The position numbers and the translations under genes are program-made. This document shows, one piece after another, positions 1 through 8,449 of a stretch of DNA of 64,000 nucleotides. Source of the DNA: Salaquimonas sp041736675 (lineage in GTDB: Bacteria > Pseudomonadota > Alphaproteobacteria > Rhizobiales > Rhizobiaceae); the NCBI GenBank assembly GCA_041736675.1, contig JBGSTD010000063.1:45083-109082 (forward strand), given 5' to 3'. Position 1 is the first letter of the stretch. Every line of letters begins with the position of its first letter. The notes under the pieces are model-generated. The model had not been told where the DNA came from and ran no database searches. It worked only from the letters and a program-made list of their open reading frames with translations.

Positions 1-1486
1 GAATATCCTCCCAGATACCTGCAGTGTCGCCCTTGCCAACGCCATCGAAGAAATCCTTCATCTTTTCAAAGCGCGGTTTGTTGGCGAGGGCTGCATTGAT
101 GACGCCGGCAAGCGACCCTGCTCCGGCGGGACCCATCAGGGGTCGGGCAGAAATCAGGTTCGTAAAATAAAGGGCAGGGGTTGCCGCCTCTTTTGCCTTT
201 TGCACAACCGGCGTGGTACCGATTGCAATATCAGGCTCAAATTCATGGAATGCTGCCAGGTCTTGTTCGAGCGAGGCACGGAATTGTACATGGACACCAT
301 GGGCTTGCAGCCAAGCAGCGTCATCAGAGCTGAATCTGGTTTTCGGACAGGCAGTTCCCACATAGCGAAGGTCCGCGCCGGATTCTATCAGCAGTCTTCC
401 TACCAGCAATTCTGAGCCTTCATACCCCGAAAGGGTTATCCGGCCCTTGATCGGGTTCAAGGCCAGTGCTGCTTTGGTTGCGCCAACCATGGCATTTCTG
501 GTTGCATTGATTGTTTCGCGTTTGACGTTGCAGGTTTCACCGATCGCATTAATCCAGGTATCCATGCCTTCCGCGCCGACCGGGGCTGAGCCGATGATCG
601 GACGACCTGCTGCCTCAAACTCGCGAAAGGAGGCAGTATAGAACGGGTGAATTGCAGCAACTGCCGCGCAATCAAGGGCGGAATAAAGCTCGCGCCACTC
701 GCGCACCGGTACGGTTGGACCGACAGCCAATCCCATGGGCTCCAATATCGAGCCGATAATCAGGTGGTCGGCAGGAAACATTTCGCCAACAAGGGTGATG
801 GTGGGCTTGTCTTTCAACCCATCGCGTGGTGCCTGAACCGGTCCCGCCTTGATTTCCTGGCGCGCAAAATTGAGCATTGCCGCAGAAAGCACATCTTTTG
901 CTTCGGCATGGGTCGGAACACCAAAACCTGGCACATCGATGCCAACAATCCGCACGCCCCTGATTTCCTTCGGTAACATTTGAAGTGGAACACCAGATGC
1001 GGTCGGGACGCAAAGATTGGTAACTATAACAGCATCGTATTTTTCTGGATCAGCCATTTCGTGGACAGCATCGCGAATGTCTTCGTAAAGCTTGCCGGTC
1101 ACGAGTGATTCTGAATTGAAAGGCACATATCCAACGGTGCGTTTTGCACCATAAAAATGTGAGGTGAAGGTCAGGCCGTAAACGCAACAGGCTGATCCGG
1201 AAAGGATGGTGCCGACACGGCGCATTCTAAGGCCAACGCGCAGGGAACCAAATGCAGGGCACATGGATTGCGGCTGGTCGTGGGGGCCTTTTGGATAATC
1301 TTTCTCGAACTTGTCCAGCAGTTCGGATTTCCCCGCTGCCTTTGCCGCTGCTTTCATCTGGTCAGCGCCTGCATGGCAACCGCTCCCAGTGGCCATTTCG
1401 ACGGAATCCATGCGACCTGTGGAAACGCTGTCTGCGTCCTCAAGGTCTGCGATGTGTCTGTTGTCGATCAGGTTTTCCACGTTCAA
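1..1486 (-). CDS. bchY: BchY, chlorophyllide a reductase subunit Y (3' end cut by window edge)
   Basis: One of the two NifD/K-like catalytic subunits of chlorophyllide a oxidoreductase (with BchZ), which reduces ring B on the way to bacteriochlorophyll a and takes electrons from BchX. The reverse strand is open from the left edge for about 495 codons. It carries family signatures: GSGCHAGA near residue 30, a Cys in QSMCPAFGSLRVG, GSACCVYG, TNLCVPTASG and, near the end, TTPVVQKAK and ISARPLMGPAGAGS. Only about the last ten residues should be missing. No ATG fits the start. TTG at 1486 gives MNVENLIDN and lies 10 bp after the bchX stop; GTG at 1480 is the alternative. The ATG at 1497 opens a frame that stops after four codons. 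Last visible gene of a bchC-X-Y operon; bchZ is expected beyond the edge. Confidence 0.93.
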   Translation of the reverse strand, partial: MNVENLIDNRHIADLEDADSVSTGRMDSVEMATGSGCHAGADQMKAAAKAAGKSELLDKFEKDYPKGPHDQPQSMCPAFGSLRVGLRMRRVGTILSGSACCVYGLTFTSHFYGAKRTVGYVPFNSESLVTGKLYEDIRDAVHEMADPEKYDAVIVTNLCVPTASGVPLQMLPKEIRGVRIVGIDVPGFGVPTHAEAKDVLSAAMLNFARQEIKAGPVQAPRDGLKDKPTITLVGEMFPADHLIIGSILEPMGLAVGPTVPVREWRELYSALDCAAVAAIHPFYTASFREFEAAGRPIIGSAPVGAEGMDTWINAIGETCNVKRETINATRNAMVGATKAALALNPIKGRITLSGYEGSELLVGRLLIESGADLRYVGTACPKTRFSSDDAAWLQAHGVHVQFRASLEQDLAAFHEFEPDIAIGTTPVVQKAKEAATPALYFTNLISARPLMGPAGAGSLAGVINAALANKPRFEKMKDFFDGVGKGDTAGIWEDI

Positions 1487-1496
1487 GCAGCTTTCA

Positions 1497-2519
1497 TCAA
1501 ACGGCGTCGTAAACGACTTCGAGGGATTTTTTGTTAAATGTACTGGCAGCGCACATGTCTTCAACGGTTGCCGGGATGAGCTTGTAATTCGCTCCGGTTT
1601 CGCTCGCATCGAACAGGCCAAGAAGGCCGTCTTGGTCGAGCGGTTTTGGCAGAACAGGAGGCGCCGCCCCTAGATTGATGGAAAGAGCCTCAAACAGCGG
1701 TCCCCATTGGGATTCGTGCGTACCGATGATCTGGTAGTTCGCACTTTTGCGCCGTATGTCGTCGTCCTGGGGGATTGAGGCGAGAACCGGAATGCCTACG
1801 GCATCGGCGAATGCCTGGGCTTCCCCTGTCCCGTCATCCTTATTGATGACCATGCCTGCGACACCCACATTTCCGCCGAGATTGCGGAAATACTGGACGG
1901 CCGAGCAGACATTGTTTGCCACATAAAGAGATTGCAGATCATTCGATCCGACGACGACAACCTTCTGGCACATGTCGCGGGCAATCGGGAGGCCAAAGCC
2001 GCCACAAACCACATCGCCCAGGAAGTCCAGCAGGACGTAGTCAAAATCCCAGTCGTGGAAGCCGAGTTTTTCGAGGGTTTCAAATCCGTGGATAATGCCT
2101 CTGCCGCCGCAACCGCGACCGACCTCAGGGCCACCCAATTCCATCGCATAAACGCCGTCGCGCTTGAAACAGACATCCCCAATGGCAACTTCTTCTCCAG
2201 CTGCTTTTCGGGCAGAGGAGGTTTGAATGATGGTGGGGCAGGCGCGTCCGCCGAAGAGAAGTGAGGTGGTGTCACTCTTGGGGTCGCAGCCGATCAGCAA
2301 AACCTTCTTGCCTAACTGGGCCAACATGAAGGACAGGTTGGCCAGGGTGAAGCTCTTGCCGATGCCTCCCTTGCCATAAATGGCAATTATCTGGGTCTGC
2401 TTGGTGATTTCACCGCTTGAAGGCGCATCGGGTTCAATAGCCGCCTCGCGACGCAACTCCTCGTGCATATCCACTTCTTCCGTGGCATCAGGGCGGTCTA
2501 AATATTGTCCTTCAGTCAT
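1497..2519 (-). CDS. bchX: BchX, chlorophyllide a reductase iron protein
   Basis: NifH-like ATPase that passes electrons through a [4Fe-4S] cluster held between two subunits to BchYZ. 340 aa. After a 40-residue acidic leader comes the P-loop GKGGIGKS (about residue 50), then the switch region GCDPKSDTT, the cluster-ligand Cys in GGRGC and CGGFG, and the DYVLLDFLGDVVCGG stretch. The length and the N-terminal extension are normal for BchX; BchL and NifH lack the extension. The start ATG overlaps the bchC stop by 4 bp, which suggests translational coupling. Confidence 0.97.
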   Translation of the reverse strand: MTEGQYLDRPDATEEVDMHEELRREAAIEPDAPSSGEITKQTQIIAIYGKGGIGKSFTLANLSFMLAQLGKKVLLIGCDPKSDTTSLLFGGRACPTIIQTSSARKAAGEEVAIGDVCFKRDGVYAMELGGPEVGRGCGGRGIIHGFETLEKLGFHDWDFDYVLLDFLGDVVCGGFGLPIARDMCQKVVVVGSNDLQSLYVANNVCSAVQYFRNLGGNVGVAGMVINKDDGTGEAQAFADAVGIPVLASIPQDDDIRRKSANYQIIGTHESQWGPLFEALSINLGAAPPVLPKPLDQDGLLGLFDASETGANYKLIPATVEDMCAASTFNKKSLEVVYDAV

Positions 2520-3457
2520 GATTCATGCCTCCAATCGAGGATCATTTTGATGCAGTCGGGATCATTGAAGGCCGTGGCATAGGCTGCCGGAGCAGCGCTG
2601 CTTGGGGCTCGATGGCTGATAAGATCGTCGAGGCTCAATTGCCCCTTTTCGATGAGCGACAGGACTGCCGTGACATCATCCGGTTTGAATTCCGCGGATA
2701 TTTGCAGTTTCGCTTCGCGCATGAATGCGGCAGGGAAATCGAGCGAAATACGCTCCTTGTAAAATCCGGCAAGTGTGAGTGTACCCCCCGGCGCAAGGCA
2801 GGAAACTGCGATGTCCAGCACTTCATTTGCGCCGCTGGCATCAATGATGCTCTTGTGGTCGCGCCTGGAATCGGCCCCAAACTGCGTGATCGAGTAACCC
2901 TTCGCGCCATCCCTTCTTCGGGGGTCTATTTCCCAGACAGTGGGGGTGGAATTGCCGATTGCCATGGAGATGCGTGCCAACAGACGGCCAACCACGCCAT
3001 GGCCGATTATCAGATCAACTTCCGCTTTCGGAGCCATCGCAATTGCATGATAGGCGGTTGCGGCCAGTGCCAGAAGTACTGACTTTTCTGCCAGGGTTTC
3101 CGGTACTGCAATCGCTCGGGAACTTTCCACAACCAGCAAGGAAGCAGACGCACCGAACAGGCTGGAAATTCCCTTGAAACAGCGAGCGCCGGGGATAAAT
3201 ACCAATTGGCCAACCGCATGAGAGGCACTCTTGCCAGCCTCGACCACACGCCCGACGGCTTCATAGCCGGGAACCAGTGGATAACCCATTCCGGGGAAGG
3301 GTGGCATTGAGCCGTCCCAGAACATTTTCTCGGTCCCGGTGGAAATACCGCTCCAGCAAGTTTCAACCAGAATATCATTGTCCTGTGCGTCGATCATCTC
3401 GATACCAGCAAGGCTGATTTCTCTTGGTTTTTCGAATATTACGGCTGTTGCTTCCAT
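2516..3457 (-). CDS. bchC: BchC, 3-hydroxyethyl bacteriochlorophyllide a dehydrogenase
   Basis: NAD-dependent oxidoreductase of the medium-chain dehydrogenase fold that oxidises the 3-hydroxyethyl group to the 3-acetyl group of bacteriochlorophyllide a. 313 aa, the usual length. Visible are an N-terminal GroES-like part (ETCWSGISTGTE, about residues 33-44; GYEAVGRV) and a nucleotide-binding part (LIIGHGVVGRLLARI, about 150-165; VWEID). It opens the bchC-X-Y unit. A PpsR-type double operator overlaps the likely promoter at 3503-3546, so repression by oxygen or light is expected. Confidence 0.95.
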   Translation of the reverse strand: MEATAVIFEKPREISLAGIEMIDAQDNDILVETCWSGISTGTEKMFWDGSMPPFPGMGYPLVPGYEAVGRVVEAGKSASHAVGQLVFIPGARCFKGISSLFGASASLLVVESSRAIAVPETLAEKSVLLALAATAYHAIAMAPKAEVDLIIGHGVVGRLLARISMAIGNSTPTVWEIDPRRRDGAKGYSITQFGADSRRDHKSIIDASGANEVLDIAVSCLAPGGTLTLAGFYKERISLDFPAAFMREAKLQISAEFKPDDVTAVLSLIEKGQLSLDDLISHRAPSSAAPAAYATAFNDPDCIKMILDWRHES

Positions 3458-3502
3458 ATTTTTGGGAACGACAATTTCTGATTGCCGGACTCATCCTCCT
3501 GT

Positions 3503-3546
3503 AGTCAGTTTAGATTGACAGTTTAAAGTGTCAACTATTATTTACA
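3503..3546. promoter_or_regulatory. bchC promoter with tandem PpsR/CrtJ-type operator
   Basis: A perfect TGT-N12-ACA lies at 3529-3546. A degenerate AGT-N12-ACA lies at 3503-3520, and the spacer between them is exactly 8 bp, a spacing described for cooperative CrtJ/PpsR binding. On the minus strand a TTGACA (3534 to 3529) and a TAAACT (3512 to 3507) with a 16-bp spacer read as a sigma-70-like promoter for bchC, so bound repressor would cover the -35 and -10 boxes. Confidence 0.78.
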
Positions 3547-3604
3547 TCTTTTTATGTTTTTTGGAGTTTTTATCGAGTTGCAAACAAGCTCGGAATTTCA
3601 GCGG

Positions 3605-4834
3605 CTAGGTTTGCGCATGAATAAGCGTCGCCAAAAGCGGATTGGTTGTTTTCATGACCCGGGTCGTTGAGAATCCGGCCTCGGCCAACAATTCCCGAAT
3701 GCGGGACGGCGTGCGGCATTGACCCGATCGCATCGCCGTGAAGTAAAGTTTGAAATAGGCTGATGCCAAACGCTGGCCGTCTGATTTTCCATTCATCGCT
3801 TCGGCGATCAGCAAACTTGCATGTGGTTTCATTGAGCTATGAAGATTTTTCAGCAGGCGCAAAACGGCCTGATCGTTGTGGTCACATAAAATTCTCACGA
3901 GCGTCAGAAGGTCGGCATCATTGTCGATAACGTCTTCAAAAAAGTTTCCGCCTTTTGCTGATAAAACTGCAGTTGGGTTGTATTGTCGAAAGTGGACCAT
4001 TGCCTCTTCAGCAACAGAGGGGAGATCAAAGAGACCTAGTTCAATGTGAGGATGCTTGTGATGGAGATGGCCGAGAAATGCGCCATTGCCGCCGCCGATG
4101 TCCAGTACGGAGCGGATGTTGTCAAACGGATAAGCGTCCAGCACTACTTCTGCAATCATTGCCTGGCTGTGGCGCATCAGCTCCGAATAGGCAGAAACCT
4201 TTTCGGACTCAAGGGCATCAGGTTTTTCGCAATTGGCATAAGCCCAAAACCAGGCGGTCTCCGTGTGAGGGATGTTTCCAGACATCAGGGCAACGGGATC
4301 AGCAAGGTCTCGATACAGCATGGCGTGATGGCGCACCATCGCTGAAATTCCTTCATCCGCCGCGATGACTGCACCAAAATCATCCAGCATCCAGTACTTT
4401 TTGAAAGGATCAAAACCCTTGTGGCTGCAGATCAGCTTCAGGTTTTCGGCAGCCTGTAGTAAATTTTCCAGAGCAGGTTCAGCAAGGTGCGTGCTGTCTG
4501 GTTTTGCAGCATTCAGCGAATGGAGAATTTCGATTGTGGTTTTAGGCGTGGCTTGCAGTAACCTGAACAGATCCAGTTCGACACATGCGAACAAGATCTG
4601 TGAATAAACAAATCCACCGGTGATCTTGAACAGTTCATTCGCCTGCCTTTTTGCAAAGGATTTGGTCAGCCAAAACCGCGTTGCCCATCGGCGAAATGAG
4701 GGATTAGACACCTGCGCATTGCGCCACAGCTTCAGACGCTGGCGAAGTGTCAGGCTGGCCGAACCTTCCGGCATCTGACGGTTTCCTGTTGCAATTCCGT
4801 GAAGGGGTGACGGATTGCCGATTTCACGGTTCAT
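3605..4834 (-). CDS. crtF: CrtF, hydroxyneurosporene O-methyltransferase
   Basis: SAM-dependent methyltransferase that methylates the 1-hydroxyl of acyclic carotenoids (spheroidene/spirilloxanthin routes). 409 aa. The N-terminal half holds a dimerisation/winged-helix region (FKITGGFVYSQILFACVELDLFRLL, about residues 68-92). The C-terminal half has the SAM motif VLDIGGGNGAF (about 243-253) and a GLFDLPSVAEEA acidic loop, as in plant-type O-methyltransferases. It sits 5 bp after crtE and before bchC, the classic crtE-crtF-bchC order. Confidence 0.92.
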   Translation of the reverse strand: MNREIGNPSPLHGIATGNRQMPEGSASLTLRQRLKLWRNAQVSNPSFRRWATRFWLTKSFAKRQANELFKITGGFVYSQILFACVELDLFRLLQATPKTTIEILHSLNAAKPDSTHLAEPALENLLQAAENLKLICSHKGFDPFKKYWMLDDFGAVIAADEGISAMVRHHAMLYRDLADPVALMSGNIPHTETAWFWAYANCEKPDALESEKVSAYSELMRHSQAMIAEVVLDAYPFDNIRSVLDIGGGNGAFLGHLHHKHPHIELGLFDLPSVAEEAMVHFRQYNPTAVLSAKGGNFFEDVIDNDADLLTLVRILCDHNDQAVLRLLKNLHSSMKPHASLLIAEAMNGKSDGQRLASAYFKLYFTAMRSGQCRTPSRIRELLAEAGFSTTRVMKTTNPLLATLIHAQT

Positions 4835-4839
4835 CGTGT

Positions 4840-5718
4840 TTATGCCGCACTCGTGGTTCTTGTCTTGTCGATCAATCCTTCGGGCACAAGACGGTTGGCT
4901 TCGTTCCTGATCAACTTGCGCAGCGCATCGCCGCCTTGACAGTCCGGAATGCAGCGTGCCGCTTCATCGACCTTTACAGCCAATTGTTCAAGGGAACCCT
5001 CGATGCCATAAACTTCGACGGAGTTTGGCCGGTTATTGGTCCCATCCTGACCGCAGGGTTTACCCATTTTTTCGCTGCTGCCGGCATAATCATATAGATC
5101 GTCCGCGATCTGGTAAGCTGCCCCCAACGCGTTTCCAAGTCCCTGCCATTGCAGCGGGTCACCTCCGCCCGATATTGCTCCGGCTGAAACAGCACCTGTA
5201 AACAGTGAGGCAGTTTTGGCGCGATGATACTGATCGAGGTCGATTTTTGGTTCACTTTCCCATGCTTGCCCGGCAACAAGGCCATATGGCATCCCGACCG
5301 CCTTGCTGATGGTGGTTATCAAGGGCGCAATCAAATGGGGCGATGAAACGCATTCTCGGGCGATTGTTTCAAAGGCAAGTACAATCAGACCATCACCGGT
5401 CAACAAAGCGAGTGGCTCGCTAAAAGCCATATGAACAGTTGGCTTGCCGCGCCTGATTTCTGCATTGTCGAAACACGGCATGTCATCATGGATCAGGGAA
5501 GCGCAATGCAGAAGTTCGATTGCTGTTGCCGCTGCATTGGTTGCATGAGGGTTTGCATCGCCACAAGCACCGGCAATAGCCAGACAAAGACGGGGTCTGA
5601 TTCTTGCCCCCCCCGGAAAGATTGCATACCGGATTGCCTCGGCTATCTTGGGCGGACATCCATTGGCCGTGGCATAGGTAATCGCTTTTTCAAGACCCTG
5701 ATTGATCCTGTCAGACAT
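4840..5718 (-). CDS. crtE: CrtE, geranylgeranyl diphosphate synthase
   Basis: Makes GGPP from IPP and FPP for carotenoids and for the bacteriochlorophyll tail. 292 aa. The first Asp-rich motif is DDMPCFD (about residue 83), the second is DDLYD (about residue 218), and the substrate motif GGARIRPRL is near residue 42. ATG at 5718 is chosen because a GGAGGAG ribosome site lies 7 bases upstream; the longer frame from 5748 would run upstream of that site. Divergent from crtD across a double PpsR operator. Confidence 0.95.
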   Translation of the reverse strand: MSDRINQGLEKAITYATANGCPPKIAEAIRYAIFPGGARIRPRLCLAIAGACGDANPHATNAAATAIELLHCASLIHDDMPCFDNAEIRRGKPTVHMAFSEPLALLTGDGLIVLAFETIARECVSSPHLIAPLITTISKAVGMPYGLVAGQAWESEPKIDLDQYHRAKTASLFTGAVSAGAISGGGDPLQWQGLGNALGAAYQIADDLYDYAGSSEKMGKPCGQDGTNNRPNSVEVYGIEGSLEQLAVKVDEAARCIPDCQGGDALRKLIRNEANRLVPEGLIDKTRTTSAA

Positions 5719-5757
5719 AGTAAGTCTCCTCCAGCAGCCATTGTCCAAAATTCAGTT

Positions 5758-5801
5758 TGTTAATTTTATTTTACAAACTAGACTGTCAATTAAAATTGAC
5801 A
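5758..5801. promoter_or_regulatory. Tandem PpsR/CrtJ operators between crtE and crtD
   Basis: Two perfect TGT-N12-ACA palindromes, at 5758-5775 and 5784-5801, are separated by 8 bp in the divergent crtE/crtD promoter gap. The second has long arms (TGTCAATT and AATTGACA). A TTGACA on the minus strand (5789 to 5784) inside the second site could be the crtE -35 box. The arrangement implies joint aerobic repression of both carotenoid operons by a PpsR-type regulator, which is not encoded in this window. Confidence 0.88.
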
Positions 5802-5837
5802 TATTTTAAGGAAAAGTCAACTTGTGCCGGAGAAGAT

Positions 5838-7340
5838 TTGAAACACACCTTGCATAAGCCGATTGTTGTTATTGGTGCCGGGATGGCCGGGCTTGCCGCT
5901 GCGCTGCTTTTGTCGGGGCGTGGCCACCGAGTGATCGTTATTGAAAAAAATAACGCGCCAGGCGGCAAAATGCGGCTTGTCGAAGCGGGTGGAAGGTCGT
6001 TTGATGCTGGGCCAACAGTATTGACGATGAAGTGGGTTTTCGATGAATTGCTGGGTGAGTTCGGAACAGAACTGGAGCGCGAAATCAGTCTGGAAAAATC
6101 AGAAGTGCTGGCTCGGCATTTCTGGTCGGACGGAGAGAGCCTCGATCTTTTCGCGAACGTTTCGAACAGCGCCAATGCTATTGCCAGTTTTTCAGATGCC
6201 CGCAATGCAGAAGGCTATCTCAGGTTTTGTGCGGACAGCAAGGCAATCTTTGACACCTTGCAACGCAGTTATATTGCCGCCCCACGTCCCGGACCTCTGC
6301 AACTGGGTGGACGAATTGGAATGGCAAATCCCGGCAAACTGCTTGGACTGAAACCTTTTTCGACGCTTTGGTCGGCCTTGGGAAGTTATTTTCCAGATCC
6401 CAGATTGCGCCAACTTTTCGCCAGATATGCAACTTATTGCGGGTCGTCGCCCTTCCAGGCTCCGGCAACACTGATGCTGGTAGCCCATGTGGAGCAGGAT
6501 GGCGTCTGGTTGATCAAGGGAGGAATGCACGCCCTTGCCGTCAGGCTGCGTGATCTTGCCAAACGAAACGGTGCAGAATTCCGGTTCGGGCAAAAGGTGG
6601 AAAGACTTGTCACAAACAAGGGTAGGGTGGTTTCAGTTGAAACTTCGGATGGGGCGATTACTGCAGATCGCGTGATTTTCAATGGCGATGTATCTGATGT
6701 TGCCGATTTATTGGGTAACCCGCTCGCGCCAAAGAAAGTCATTCAGAAACATCGTTCGCTGTCCGCGCTCGTTGCCTGCATGGTTGCGCGCCCGGTCAAC
6801 AAGAGCCTGCAGCACCACAATGTGTTTTTTAGCGACGATTACAAATCGGAATTTGATGCCATTTTCAAATCAAGCAAGCCACCAAGTGATCCGACTGTCT
6901 ATCTTTGCGCTTTGGACAGAAGCGGTGACGGCCATAGTGCGCCATCGTCGATCAATGGCGCAGAGCGGATCTACATGCTGATGAACATGCCGGCCAATGG
7001 CGATAGCTGGGACTGGTCAAAAACGGAACTTAGTCATTGTTTGGACCTTTCCTTGAAGCGGCTGGAAAAGAACGGATTGGAACTTGCGGATGTCAACCCG
7101 GACATTTCCGTAACGGGCCCGAACGGGTTTGAGCAATTGTTTCCCGGCAGTGGTGGCTCTCTCTATGGACGTGCTTCCCACGGCTGGATGGCATCATTTC
7201 AACGGCTGGGTTCAAGGAGCAGGATTGGAGGGCTCTATTTTGCAGGAGGCAGCGTTCACCCCGGTCCGGGTGTTCCCATGGCGGCACTGTCCGGAAAGCT
7301 GGCGGCAGAATGCCTGATATCAGACCTTGCTTTGACCTGA
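5838..7340 (+). CDS. crtD: CrtD, hydroxyneurosporene/methoxyneurosporene dehydrogenase
   Basis: FAD-dependent 3,4-desaturase of acyclic hydroxy- or methoxycarotenoids. 500 aa from a TTG start, which has a GGAGAAG ribosome site just upstream. The ATG at 5757 in the same frame is rejected because it would put the PpsR operators inside the coding region. The N-terminal Rossmann motif is VIGAGMAGLAAALLLSGRGH with EKNNAPGGKM (about residues 10-48). The C-terminal FAD-binding stretch LYFAGGSVHPGPGVPMA (about 470-486) is typical of the CrtI/CrtD family. crtC overlaps its 3' end by 31 bp. Confidence 0.93.
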   Translation: MKHTLHKPIVVIGAGMAGLAAALLLSGRGHRVIVIEKNNAPGGKMRLVEAGGRSFDAGPTVLTMKWVFDELLGEFGTELEREISLEKSEVLARHFWSDGESLDLFANVSNSANAIASFSDARNAEGYLRFCADSKAIFDTLQRSYIAAPRPGPLQLGGRIGMANPGKLLGLKPFSTLWSALGSYFPDPRLRQLFARYATYCGSSPFQAPATLMLVAHVEQDGVWLIKGGMHALAVRLRDLAKRNGAEFRFGQKVERLVTNKGRVVSVETSDGAITADRVIFNGDVSDVADLLGNPLAPKKVIQKHRSLSALVACMVARPVNKSLQHHNVFFSDDYKSEFDAIFKSSKPPSDPTVYLCALDRSGDGHSAPSSINGAERIYMLMNMPANGDSWDWSKTELSHCLDLSLKRLEKNGLELADVNPDISVTGPNGFEQLFPGSGGSLYGRASHGWMASFQRLGSRSRIGGLYFAGGSVHPGPGVPMAALSGKLAAECLISDLALT

Positions 7341-8275
7341 AGGTTGCTCCGGAAGGATACCTCTGGTGGTATGTTGACGGGATCAGTTCCTGCCAACAAT
7401 ATTGCGTGACGGTAATCGCTTTTGTTGGATCTGTCTTTTCACCCTACTATCATTTTGCTGGGCGCACGAACCCCGAAAACCATGTTTGCATCAATGTGGC
7501 GCTTTATCCGGCGGGCAAACATCGGTGGGCCATGACCGAGCGCGGACAAAAGGCGCTTATGCGCGAACGGGATTTTTTCCAAGTTGGACCGAGTTCCCTG
7601 CGCTGGGAAAACAACGGACTGACGATTGATTTTGACGAAACCAGCATACCGCGTCCTCCTGCCCAATGGCTGCCGCGGCAAGTCAGGGGCCACATTCGCT
7701 TAGAACCCAGGTTTATCAACGACATGTCCTTCAGACTGGATCGCGACGGTCTGCACCATTGGAGACCAATTGCTCCACTGGCGGAAATTTCGGTGTCTAG
7801 TGACAGTTTTCCTGGCGGCGGATGGAAGGGGGAGGGGTATATTGATACCAACCATGGCACAGTACCGCTTGAATCGACATTCAAACGATGGGACTGGTCA
7901 CGTGGTACTGACCGCCAGGGTAACGCGATCATTCTCTATGATGCTGATTGTGGTGATGGCAGCCAAACCCAACTGGCTCTGCGTTTTTCAACGGACGGGC
8001 AGATGAACCATTTTCCTGTCCCTCCCGGTCAAAAACTCAAACGCGGTTTTTGGGGCGTTGAAAGGCATATCCAATGCGATCCATCTCAACAGGCGGAGAT
8101 AGTAAAAGAACTGGAAGATAGTCCGTTCTATACACGTTCCCTGATCAATAATTACCTCAATGGTGAACAACTCCTGATGATGCACGAGACATTTTCCGGA
8201 AATCGTTTTTCAAATACACTCATCAAGTGCATGCTTCCCTTCCGCATGCCAAGACGGAGCAGATGGCCGGTTTAG
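7310..8275 (+). CDS. crtC: CrtC, carotenoid 1,2-hydratase
   Basis: Adds water across the terminal double bond of neurosporene or lycopene derivatives. 321 aa with the family N-terminus FDLKVAPEGYLWWYVDG, IIAFVGSVFSPYY-like VIAFVGSVFSPYYHFAGR (about residues 36-53) and RWAMTERG (about 73-80). The start at 7310 lies inside crtD, but the conserved residues begin right after it, so a later start is unlikely. crtD-crtC form one plus-strand unit under the shared operator. Convergent with the minus-strand small gene at 8293. Confidence 0.93.
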   Translation: MPDIRPCFDLKVAPEGYLWWYVDGISSCQQYCVTVIAFVGSVFSPYYHFAGRTNPENHVCINVALYPAGKHRWAMTERGQKALMRERDFFQVGPSSLRWENNGLTIDFDETSIPRPPAQWLPRQVRGHIRLEPRFINDMSFRLDRDGLHHWRPIAPLAEISVSSDSFPGGGWKGEGYIDTNHGTVPLESTFKRWDWSRGTDRQGNAIILYDADCGDGSQTQLALRFSTDGQMNHFPVPPGQKLKRGFWGVERHIQCDPSQQAEIVKELEDSPFYTRSLINNYLNGEQLLMMHETFSGNRFSNTLIKCMLPFRMPRRSRWPV

Positions 8276-8292
8276 AACTTACCTGCCTTTAC

Positions 8293-8448
8293 CTAGCGTA
8301 GTGTTGCCTGCTCTTTTTCTTCAAGCCTTTCGCGTTCAAGGCGTGCCGCGATATCCCGCTTCAATGTGTGCCTCTGCCAAAAGTAGAATGCGATTGCCAG
8401 CGAAAATACAAAGCCGCCTTCGATCAGCCCGAAATACTCTTCGATCAT
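8293..8448 (-). CDS. Small single-pass membrane protein downstream of crtB (51 aa)
   Basis: A short reading frame that starts one base after the crtB stop (TGA-A-ATG), with AGGA about 8 bases upstream inside crtB, so coupled translation is likely. The product begins MIEEYFGLIEGG. It has one hydrophobic segment at about residues 9-25 (FVFSLAIAFYFWQ), followed by a highly charged helix (RDIAARLERERLEEKEQ). In Rhodobacter and relatives this place, between crtB and crtC, holds tspO; this protein is far too short for TspO and does not resemble it. Function unknown. The location suggests a role tied to carotenoid enzymes or the photosynthetic membrane (inference). Confidence 0.7.
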   Translation of the reverse strand: MIEEYFGLIEGGFVFSLAIAFYFWQRHTLKRDIAARLERERLEEKEQATLR

Positions 8449-8449
8449 T

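Noticed and set aside
672..1013. Minus-strand open frame of 113 codons
   Set aside because: Composition is Cys/Arg/Trp-rich and it lies out of frame inside the clear bchY reading frame; a shadow.
5757..5837. N-terminal extension of crtD from ATG 5757
   Set aside because: It would run through both PpsR operators and lacks a ribosome site; TTG 5838 has GGAGAAG upstream and gives the normal length.
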